Part shown: positions 12,103 through 26,235 of the stretch, piece by piece | Position numbering within the stretch: position 1 is the first letter of the stretch | How the letters are laid out: each line of letters begins with the position of its first letter | Assembly: GCA_039545295.1 (NCBI GenBank) | Contig: BCIK01000002.1 | Location: forward strand, 1,450,108-1,514,107 | Reading direction: 5' to 3' | Length of the DNA stretch: 64,000 nucleotides | Origin: Udeniomyces pyricola | Lineage: Eukaryota; Basidiomycota; Tremellomycetes; Cystofilobasidiales; Mrakiaceae | Notes under the pieces: generated by a model | Told to the model about the DNA's origin: nothing | Database searches by the model: none | The model's input: the letters and a program-made list of their open reading frames with translations, nothing else | Translations under genes and position numbers: made by a program

Positions 12103-15100
12103 CTAATATCCGTACTCCTCGGCTAGAACGGGGAGGGGGGGGGGGACGTGGGAGATAACGAGGATAAGCACATAAAAAAAAAAAGAGATTTCAGTGTTAG
12201 AAAGACACATTAACCCGACCGAAAAAAAAGGACAAAGAAGACGTATTACGTACTGTAGACCTCGCCAATGACACCCGCGTGTTTCCTGATGCCTCCTCCG
12301 GCCGACTTGTTGGCGCGTGCTGAGGCGAGCGGAGTGATAAGTTTCGAGGCGTGCTAACGTGATCGGAAAAGATTCGCCCGAAAGAGAGCAGAGTAAGGAG
12401 GCGTTGGAGCAAGGGGATCCAAGACACTTCGAAACAGGAGAAGAGTTGGGATGAAGAAGGATAAGAGACTGAGATACGTACGTTTCGGATGGTAGCGTTG
12501 AGTGAAGCGGGTCCGCATGCTAGAACCATGCAAGAGAGGAACGATGAGACCAGAGAAATGAGGATGGTGGTTGATTAATGTCCATTTACACGTAAAGACG
12601 CACACACACACGCGTTACACAAAGATGAAACAAGAGAGAGATGAAGGGGAGGGGGGGGTGAGAGAGAAGAACGTACACGCAATCGCAATCATACCCTCTG
12701 CCATCTCGACTTCTTCCCTCAGGATCTTGTCCAACTTGGGCCTTCCCGGCCTGGCCATCTCCGCGACGATGTTCAGATCTTCCTCATCTCCTTCGTCCAA
12801 AAACTGGCCCTTGTCTTCTCCTTCGACGTCGGTCCTTGTGAACGTCTGACTGGCAGCGTCCCAAGCACCTCCAACAAGGCCTCGTGTAGATTCCGCTCCT
12901 CCACTTCCGCCTCCCCCACTTAGACCGGCGCCCAAAGAAGTCACTCCCAACCCACCTCCCAAACCATTTCCTCCTCCTCCACCGCCGCCAGAAGAGAGCT
13001 CATAAACCGACTCAACCGGTGTCGTCGATCCCATAGAACGGAACGAATCCAGTCGTTGATGCGGATGTAACGGGCTGGACCCATACGTATTCAGCGGTTC
13101 GGACGACTCGGCCGTATTGAGAGATTCCGCAATCGAGTGCCGATACGAGTGCGACGGACGGAAATCGGACCGAATGTCAGGTTGGTGAGGATGAGGGTGG
13201 TAGTAGGTCGTTGTCGGCGGAAGGTTGAGGTTGCCGTTGACAGAAGGGGAATGAGAGGTGGAATGAAGCGTATGGGATTGGGAGTCGTCGTGGAGAGGAT
13301 AGATGTAGGAAGGGGACGGGGATGCAGTGGCCGATCGACCAGTGGGAGATCGAGATCGTTCGTCGAGGGCTGATCCGGACGAAGGCTGTCGGTCACGTGG
13401 AAGTGGAGGGGCTTGGTATAAACCGTTGTTGTCGTAGTGTCCGCCACCCTGAGACGATAGAGGTGGTTGCTGGTACTGCTGCTGTTGGTGCTGCATCTTG
13501 GCCTGAGCACGCTTCCTAGACTTTGCCCGAGCGAGTCGACCTTGTTTCTTGACGCTCGCCGATAGTTGGAGTTCGGCTGGACTGCGACCTTCTTCTTCCA
13601 ACTCGTCTTCGTCCTCGTCCCAGTTGGTGAGTTCCAAAACGGAATCGCGACTGTCCAAGTCAGAGCCGATGACGTCGCCGATCCCACCTCCCTTACCACC
13701 CCGGGCGTGGGACCCCCCACCACCCGCCAGATACGCAAGATCTGTGTCGCTGTCGATCGAGAGGTTGGACGCGATCGAGTCCTGCGAATTGGATCGTCGA
13801 CGGGATTCCTTGGCGAACATCGGCTTCGGAGGCGCAAGATCATCGGACGAGACGTTTGGGTTGGGAAAGTAGACGGACTTGTCGGATTGAGCGTAGTTGG
13901 TAACAAAGATATCAATGGCCAGTTGAGAAGAGGGAACGAGTGACATGCAGCGACGGATGAGGTTGGAAACCCAGAGGACTTCGGCTGAAGGTGAAATCAA
14001 GGGGTCGCAAGAAAGGTATCAGCATGCAGTGAGGTCTGATCTATCTGTGAGCAACAAAACAAGAAAGCAAAAGAATTATAGATGCAACTTCGGATTGACG
14101 AGACCCAAACTCACCAAACTCTCTCACAATCCATACAAATCTCGCTCGTTTCGTGATGAAGCCCTTGCCACCTTTGCCCACCTTTTGACCTCCGACTGCC
14201 TCAGGACTATCCCGACTAGCCATGCATTCGGCGACCCACGTGAGGATTGCCACGCCGAAACTGACACCGGAACCACCGCAGACAATGACGACGGAAGAGT
14301 AGTCTCCCCAACGAACACGGGCCGAGGAACCATAAGGACCATCGACAAGAGCTGATTAAAATGAAACAAAACCAACGGAAATCAGTCCGAACCCAACATA
14401 GGAGGATGCCACGCACATAGCTTATAGCCAAGCCGATCGCAAAGACGCGTACCTCTGAAGAAGACCGGTTTGGCCGTCGATAACTTCTTACTCGACGACG
14501 CAAAGTAGTACGACTGTCGTCTCTCTCCCAGTTTACCGGGAATCCTCGGTCCCAACGGCGTCGGTTCTTCCATGCGCTTCTTGGTTTCCTTCCAAAGGTC
14601 CAACGTGAACCCCTTCCTCGCCTTAACGAGCAACACGATCTCCTGCTCGACGTCAGCGTCGTGAACACTGACGATGGAGAACGGGTGAGATGTCCAGATA
14701 GAGATTTCTCGGATTTGGAGAAGGACGTTTTGGCCCGGGTACCACTTGAAGGGCTTTGGCAGCCGGAGGGTGAGCCGAACGACGCGAGAGGGGAGGAGTT
14801 GGGCGAGAGCGTACCCGGCAGGAATGGGGGCATTGATAGGACGGGAACTCAAGGGGATGGGAGCTTGAGAGTAGAGGGAAAAAGTGGAGTTGGTACGGGG
14901 GGGAAGGCCCAGGTGTTGTGACGACGCAGGATGTCTACGAATGACAGGGATGTCGTTGAGAGGCTCTTGGCTGGCCGGCGGATGCGTAGCCGAAGACCCA
15001 AATTCAGAGTACGTAGGGGAGATGTTGAACGAGCCTTTGGCGTCTGTCGGGCTTGTGGGAGAGATGTAGTCGTACGCGTCGAGGATTTCATCAACCCCTC

Positions 15101-17375
15101 GACCACCCCGATTGACGCTGCCATGAGGCTGAAGATCGACTGGCTGCTCCTTGACGAAATCCATTTCCCAAGCTTCCTTGCCTTCAACACGGTGATGATC
15201 GGTGGCTTCGCCATGTGACGAGGGCGAGTAGGCGATGCCGTCCTTGGGCGCCTTGGTAGGCTTCTGACGCGTTGCTCGGGTATGACGCTCGCCGTTACCA
15301 AGACCTCCCCACCAGCCATTGTGCCAACCGTACCGAAGGAACCGCCAGAGACGCTCAAGGACCCAAAATCCACCAGCCGCAGCGGGCCACCAGTAGCGAA
15401 GAGGGAAATGCAAGGCGGCAGTGATAAGGAAGAGAGGGACGAGGGTGACATGAAGAATGTAGAAAGTCTACGCATAAGGGACGAAAGAAAGTGTGAGCAG
15501 CAGAGGAGGAGAGGAGGGTGTCCAAAAGACACCAAAGGAAACGCATCCAGTTAGATGACATGTCCAACGGGCTTGGGGACCTGATTGTCGATGCAACGGG
15601 GGGAAACGTAGGGCAAAGCCTCACCTCGTAGAATCGCTTTCGAACCGGTTGAAGACTCATCAGCGTCAAGAGTGTCAACGCCACAAAGCTGACAACGCCC
15701 CAGATAAACTTGTCGTAGATCCAAACGACTTCCCAAATCGTTCTTCCCGAGTCGTCGTTCCGCTTGTCCTTGAAGAGCTGGACGCTCCAGAGAGCGACGT
15801 GAAGGGCGGTGATGAACCAAACGAGTCGACCCGCCCACTTGTGGAGTAAGGTGAGGGTATCAAAAAAGACATGGGTGAGGATCGAGATGGAAAAGATGGC
15901 AAAGGGGGGTGATTTGAGCGCAAAAAGGACCGTCAGAGGGAAGAGGCAAAAGGAAACCATGCCCGTTCGGGCGCCAGCCGTCCACCAAGACTTTTCGATC
16001 GTGTACGTTGGTGTCCGTGTGACGGTCGGATCTGCCCGTTTGACGAACGACGTCCGGTAGTCAAACAGCTTGGCGCGAGGGAAGATGTAGTCGGCTCCGA
16101 TAAAGGCGAAGATGAGTGGAAGGGCGTAGAGAAAGAAGATGGCGAGCAGTTGCGAGTTGGAAGGGAAAGCATACGGCAAAGCCCGCTTAGTTCGCGTCCC
16201 CGTGGCGGGATTGACGCGTTTCGACCGCTTGTTCCGTTTCCAGATGAGGCGTCGGATAGAAAACTTGCGCCAATAGGCTCCGATGATGCCGCCACTGTAC
16301 CGAGACTGATAGCCGATGGCCATGATGATGACGATGGCTGCAAAGACAAAGTAGAGTGTGTAAATGTATCGACTGAAGAGACAATTGTAGATCGAGAGAG
16401 TAAGACGCGTCAAGTTTCAGTAAGATCAATACTTGGTTTCTATATTAATGCGGATTTTTCGTTCTCTGTGAACGTAGACTAACCTCGAAGGTCGACTGCA
16501 CCAAGCCAAGTCAAAGAACGGACGAAAAGTCAGTTGATGATGACGATGAAAGAATTACATGACGCGTCTGCCCATGCGAAGAAGTCATCTCGAATTCATC
16601 TCTAACCCTCCTCCTCGGCTCGAAGCCAAGACCAACAAGCCCAAGCAAAGCATGGCCGATGCAAAGAGCCTCGAATGAGATCGTGAAGGAATCGTCGATG
16701 GAGATAACTCGTGAGGGGGGACGGGCGCTTCACAAACGCGTCACCTGCGGCTTGTTGTCTTGCGAGCCCATCGTCTCTTCATGTTCCTTCGTAAACAGAC
16801 GAGCGTAGGAGTCGAGCAAAATGTCCCGAGCCCAATAGTCTTGTCCATGATGCCATCGATCTATGGAATACATCTTTGCAGGTCCCCCCTGCCTGATTCC
16901 GGCTCCGTCTCCCTTCACCCGCTTCGACGCGTAGCTGGCTGACAACAAAACAACGAACCTGAGCTGATGAATACCCAGATAGATATCAATGTAGTCGTGG
17001 TCGTCTGCTCTCGGAGGTACGATGGGGCTGGCAGGACCAGTGGCCGTGGCGGCGGCCCAGTAGGTGTCGGTCGTGGTCGCACGGCGGGTCGTCGTATGGG
17101 CGCTACCGGTCGCGGTTCCGGTCGCTAGGGTGTTGGTGCCAGCACCAGGAGGGATGTAGCCTGGTGAGAGTGAGACAAGACAGGAGGAGGGGAGGGGGGG
17201 GGGAGATAAGTGAAAGGGGGTAAGCTGGGTGCTTTGGAAGGCAGAGATCGAGACAGAAAGACTATACGAAGTTATGAAGAGGAGGAAGGGAGAGGGGTAA
17301 AGAGACGGAGAGATAAATAGAGGGAGAGAGGGATCGACCGGTCTGACCTGTCGCTTCACTTGCAGTCGTCGCCAT
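12103..17375 (-). CDS. FRE-type ferric reductase-like transmembrane protein (flavocytochrome)
   Basis: Exons (minus): 17375-17348, 17160-16959, 16934-16734, 16372-15625, 15467-14453, 14351-14115, 13984-12677, 12519-12482, 12353-12254, 12122-12103, giving 1298 aa. The family passes electrons from cytosolic NADPH through FAD and two hemes across a membrane, usually to reduce Fe(III) or Cu(II). Two His pairs, each 14 residues apart, lie in LLHKWAGRLVWFITALH and ILHVTLVPLFLITAALH, as expected for bis-heme binding. The FAD motif SHPFSIVSV, the NADPH-site motifs VDGPYG and VCGGSGVS, and the terminal SCGPASLNATIRN block follow. It is roughly twice the usual ~600-700 aa, because of one insertion between the membrane core and the FAD domain and another of about 300 Ser/Gly-rich residues before the last NADPH-site motif. 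The exon 3 donor (TT|GTGAAG) and the exon 8/9 junctions are my best phase-consistent choices. Confidence 0.88.
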
Positions 17376-18111
17376 GATGACAGCGAGATGGACGATAAGA
17401 GAATCGAGAGAGCGAGGACGGGACGAAGGAGAGTTAGCAGGAAGGGTAGGGAGGCGATTGAGAGGAAGGAGAAAAGAGGTCGGGGAGGAGAGGGAGGCGA
17501 AGAGGGAAAGGGACTGCGGCGAAGGGATTGGGTTGGGAAATGAACGAAGCTAAAATGTGGATATATTTTGGGTGGACGGTGGACGTGATGGGTGGGTCGG
17601 CAGGAGGTCGCGTTTGATGGTCGAGTAGATCGAAAAGGCCAGGCCAGAGAGTAAGCTGGGTCGAGACAGGGTGGGGAAGGTATCTCAAGCAGCTGTAAGC
17701 AGGGGAGGAAGGGGCAATGGTGAGGTTGTAGGATGGCCAAGGCAGGAATAACTATCCAAGACTCGGCCGGCAGCGGTGCAAAAGAAGACGACTCTAGGAA
17801 AACGCGTGACAGACCGCGAAAAACAAATCCAAATCGGTCCAATCTTGCAGTCGCATCCCAGAAATATGATATATATATATATATATGTTGCTTGTGATAT
17901 ATTATATATACATCATATATACATACCATATATATACATATGTTGCTTGTGATGTATTATATCTATACATACCATATATATATATATCCTATATACTTTC
18001 TTTCAATGTCATACTCAGCACTCCATACACGTCATGAACACCATGTCACCAGCCTTGCTGCTTCAATAACTACGACGTATAACTCAACTCGAACCAACCA
18101 TTCTGATCTCC
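17376..18111. other. Divergent intergenic region (ferric reductase / UPF0598)
   Basis: 736 bp lie between two divergent start codons, so both promoters should be here. The region contains an AT-rich block at about 17866-17996 with a 55-bp direct duplication. I cannot support a specific regulatory site. Confidence 0.6.
17870..17996. repeat. AT-rich block with a 55-bp direct duplication
   Basis: The sequence ATATGTTGCTTGTGAT begins at 17883 and again at 17938, a 55-bp period. Each copy is followed by similar ATTATAT and ATACATACCATATATA stretches. (TA)n runs flank both ends. Confidence 0.8.
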
Positions 18112-19008
18112 ATGTCGACACTATCCCTCCTGCGGTCATTCAACAGCGTCAGACCTCAATGTATAATAATCCTCCACTACCATGGTCAAAGCTCTAACTC
18201 TCTGCCAGCCGCTGCATCAAGACCTTATTCTACCTCACCGACCTCAACAGCTGCCCCTCTCGACTGCATAATTGTCACTCCTTCCAAACCTTTACCTCCT
18301 TCAGCCGCATCCTCACCCTTGTCGCCCTCACCACCACGAGTGTACCACTACCATCTCGACCTTCACGGCCAACTCTTCCTCACCTCCACTCCCCACCGCA
18401 ACTTCACTTCCAGCTTCAAAGATCCTACCTTTCTCGCCGTCTTCTTCCGTCGGCTACGTCCGCTTTCATCGTCGTCACCTTCGACTGCTTGCTGCCCAGT
18501 TGACGATGAGGCGGCCTATCGATGGGTCTCTGAATGCATGGGAGAGAGAAACTTGCTCAAGTCCGAAGCAAATATCACGCCTTGGGTCTTTACCTCACTC
18601 ACGTCTTCATCGACGACTTCATCCCCAATCGAGTCTTTACCGGCATCATCATCGTCCATAGTATCAGCCTCAACATCCTCCGGCGTCCAATCCACCTACA
18701 CCCTCCATCTCCTTGGGTTCCCAAACAAGCCCATCTCCTTCTCGCCTGCTTCGCTTGGTGTGTGTCCTACAACGGGTCACATCTTTCACGCTCTTCCATG
18801 GACCTGGCCCCGATCTTGCGCGCTGCCGGAAAGCGACGATGACGATGATCGAGTCGAGTGGGGGTTAATCGCGGGTAGAGTCGTGATGGAGGCGTTGGAG
18901 GGGAGATTGAGAGCAGGGTTAGAGAAGGAGGAAGGGCATATTTGGTGGGATGGGAAAAGAGAGATCCTGAAGGTAGTCCGTTCCAAAGGAGCTGTCGAAC
19001 TAGTGTAG
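18112..19008 (+). CDS. UPF0598 family protein (C8orf82-like)
   Basis: A single exon encodes 298 aa. UPF0598 is a conserved eukaryotic family of unknown biochemical function; animal members are annotated as mitochondrial. Matching blocks in order are YHYHLDLHGQLFLTSTPHRN then FTSSFKDPTFLAVFFRRLRP (about residues 79-115), ECMGERNLLK (about 140), TPWVFTSL (about 155), and a C-terminal PTTGHIFHALPW followed by EWGLIAGRVVMEAL. The first ~75 residues are Ser/Pro-rich with few acidic residues, which would suit a mitochondrial presequence. Relative to compact family members it carries Ser/Thr-rich and Asp-rich insertions. The start is the first ATG of the frame. The gene is divergent from the ferric reductase gene. 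Confidence 0.85.
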   Translation: MSTLSLLRSFNSVRPQCIIILHYHGQSSNSLPAAASRPYSTSPTSTAAPLDCIIVTPSKPLPPSAASSPLSPSPPRVYHYHLDLHGQLFLTSTPHRNFTSSFKDPTFLAVFFRRLRPLSSSSPSTACCPVDDEAAYRWVSECMGERNLLKSEANITPWVFTSLTSSSTTSSPIESLPASSSSIVSASTSSGVQSTYTLHLLGFPNKPISFSPASLGVCPTTGHIFHALPWTWPRSCALPESDDDDDRVEWGLIAGRVVMEALEGRLRAGLEKEEGHIWWDGKREILKVVRSKGAVELV

Positions 19009-19899
19009 GTAGGCATGTTATCGGAAGAGAGAAAGAGGAAAGAATACCATTCATCATCGGTCATGAATGGATCTGTAAATCCATGCCTCCTAGTTCTCTG
19101 TCTAAAGCTGGATCGGCACGCTCATGACTATCTCGAGTCTTTGAGCACGGATGGCATGAAATGTTCCCACCAGACGGGGAAAGTGGGCTGTTCCTGGTTT
19201 GATCTGGCTTGGCCAAGAGCGCATGAGCTGATCATATGCACGATGGAGATTAATAGTCGATAGCCCGCGTCGAGGCTCACCGCGGCGCGCTGCAATTTAG
19301 TGCGCGCATGGTATGTGGCAATACGTCAACGCGTCAATATTCCATCTTTACTCACCCACCCTCCCTCCCCCCCCCCCCCCCCCCCCCCCCGTTGCATGAT
19401 GTTTTTTTTTTTTTTTTTCTTTCTGCTTGATGATGGGTCTGATGCGTGATCGTGACTTGAGTCAAGGGTAGAAGATCTACTTGTATGTGCGCGGCGTCGT
19501 CGGGCACGAGTTAAGAGTAAATCTGCACGATGACTCATTAGGCATTGAGTTTAATGGAGATTTGTACAGCTGCAATTGCGAAGCAGCTTGTCGTCACGAA
19601 TAGGGGAAAGGAGGGGGGGGGGGAGAATTTCTATGAAACGCGGGGCTCAACGTCAGAGGGAGGGGGAGGTGGAGCTTTGAATTGAAGCCGAAGTGAAGCC
19701 GAAGGAGGAGAGAGGATCGATCCAGACGCGCCTTGCGCTCGTGTTGGATGGAGATAATTGTCGTTGATGAATCTGATGACGGACTGGATGATGAGTGCCA
19801 TTGAATTGGTTATAGGTGTGAGATTATAGATGAGGAAATGAGAAAAGAGATGGACATGAAAGAAAGACGTAAGGAAAGGAAGAAAGGAAGCAGACAACC

Positions 19900-19936
<37 letters not shown>

Positions 19937-20867
19937 AAAAGACAAAACAGACGCGTACGTGAATGCGTCGGTGGGAAAGCAAAGCAGCTGATCACAGGCG
20001 AGGCGGGCGAGGCCAAACGTCAAACCAGGGGAGAGACCAGGGGAGACTTCTCCTTTTCTCGCTCGATCCCCCTTCTCCAGTTCGCATCCTTCTTTCCAAC
20101 CTTCCCTCCCCTGCTCTCTCTCTATCTCTCTCTCTCCCTCTCTCTTTCGTCTCCTCCCTCTTCCTTGCTCTCCCGTCGTCCCGCACTTTGCTCTCGTGCC
20201 TCTCTCGTCTCTCTCTCTCTCACCCGACGTGAGTCTCCATCTCTTTGACTCCACCGCCAGGCCCAAATCCACGGACGGGGCAGTGTCCATCGGTTGTCAC
20301 CTCCTGCCGGTCACTGGCTGGCCGAGGCGTGTTCACCTTTGCCGCTCGGCGACGGATGACGACTCGGGATGCTGTGTTTGAACGGTGTGGATTGGCTGTG
20401 TGACAGTCCTTGGTGACTACGAATGGACACGATAGGAGATGAGCAAAGTGGGACCGCCTAGAGAGTAGAGTGAATCCAACCAAGGGTCAATCATGATGAT
20501 GACTTTGTTGACTTTCACTCTCTCATTCTGTCTCTCGTGTTCCCCTTGCTTGCTTGCCTGCCTGCTTGCCCTCTGCCCTCGTCCCCTTTCTCGTGTTGCC
20601 TGGTTCAATCATCTCTCCACAACATCTCTCCCACTCATTCAACCACCATCTCCTTTGACCCTCCATCTCCCAACCCGCCTTCCCTTGGACCCATCGTCCT
20701 TCTTGCTCACACCAACCCATTCCCCTTCCTCTTCCTTCCCTCCCCACCTGCCCATTGCTCCGTTCATCGCGCCCCCGCTCGATCCTCCTCAACCGTCCGC
20801 CAGTCCTTCCCTCCCGCCCAGTCTCCTTCCTTACCCAACTACAACCTCAACGTAATCTCCCTCAACC
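19009..20867. other. Intergenic region upstream of GFA1
   Basis: About 1.9 kb contains a poly-C run at about 19370-19390, a poly-G run at about 19613-19623, a CT-rich tract at about 20100-20220 and a CT-rich leader to the GFA1 start. Apart from a weak minus-strand frame at 19631-19801, listed separately, I see no gene. The CT-rich parts probably include the GFA1 promoter and 5' UTR. Confidence 0.5.
19631..19801 (-). CDS. Possible small protein or terminal exon, unrecognised
   Basis: An ATG at 19801-19799 opens a 56-residue frame beginning MALIIQSVIRFINDNYLHP and ending with a Pro-rich stretch and DVEPRVS. The N-terminal half looks like a plausible amphipathic or membrane-like helix, and the composition differs from the low-complexity frames around it. 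The frame stays open upstream through T-rich DNA, so it could instead be the last exon of a spliced gene. I recognise no family. It could be chance. Confidence 0.25.
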   Translation of the reverse strand: MALIIQSVIRFINDNYLHPTRAQGASGSILSPPSASLRLQFKAPPPPPSDVEPRVS

Positions 20868-25207
<4,340 letters not shown>

Positions 25208-26235
25208 AACTCGTCCCTGCTCACCTCATTGGCTATCCGTCATATATATTGGTTTTCTTTTTCCTCTCGTCTCGCTCCGACTGCGGCTTCTGTGTTTTGC
25301 TTTCTTCTTCCTTTCTTATACTTCTTCTGCTGCTCCTTCCTCCTTTCGCACATTATACACATAACGGACTTCCCGCCTCTTCTACTCTCTTTCCTCTTGT
25401 TCCTTGCTCCTCCCTCTCCCTTCCCTCTTGCATCTCGTTCCCTCGCGTACTCTCTCCTTGCCTTTCCTTTCCCCTGGCAACTCACTCTTGAAATCCCTCC
25501 ATCCTACCGACCCTCTCTCACTTCCTCGCTTTGGCCATTTCGATGATCATTCTCTTTTCTTTTTTCATATATATATATACTCGGTTCCTCTTCACTCTTC
25601 TGATAAATCCCAGTTATTCTCTTTCACTTTCGCGCGTGGTTCCCCCGGCGGCCCTGGTGAAGATCGAGACGCTGATTGCTTTGTTCATCTATCTGTGTAT
25701 ACGTTTGGGGAGCGTTGAGGTGATTGACTCTCGTGGTTGGTCGTGGGCCGTTGTATGCAGGTGATCTGAATTAAAGGCATGAAATAATATCGAAGGGCTC
25801 GCGATGTATGCGCCAAATCATATGCGCGCGCGCGCGTGATTGCTACTATAAGCTTGAAGCTTGAAGTTTGTCAACAAAGCATGATTTACAGCAGTTGCTT
25901 CAAAACATCCAACAGCTCGTTTGTATTATACACTAACACGTCCTCATGATTGGTCGACTCATATATGTCTTTCTCCGCACCGCATCTACCATAGGCCAAG
26001 ACCGCTCATCGACTAGTATATATGCATCATCTCATGACTGATCGATTGATCATCATTCAGGCATCCTTCTTACGTTCCACTTAGTAGCTTCAGTTCAACC
26101 CACACCCCGCGTCGCGTCGCCCATTTGCATTGACCATCAGAAGAGCAGGATCTCAAGATCTCTATAGCCTGCATAGTGTCAAGGCAAATAGTACATGCTT
26201 ATATCATCATCATCGTCATCATCAGCATAAAAAAA
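25208..26235. other. Intergenic region between GFA1 and MND1
   Basis: About 1 kb starts with a pyrimidine-rich GFA1 3' flank (25210-25560). A (CG)n stretch sits at about 25824-25837, with AT-rich DNA after it. No gene was recognised. Confidence 0.55.

Noticed and set aside
13091..13915. Long minus-strand frame rich in Arg, Pro and Thr
   Set aside because: It overlaps exon 7 of the ferric reductase gene in another frame. It has no start context or family motif.
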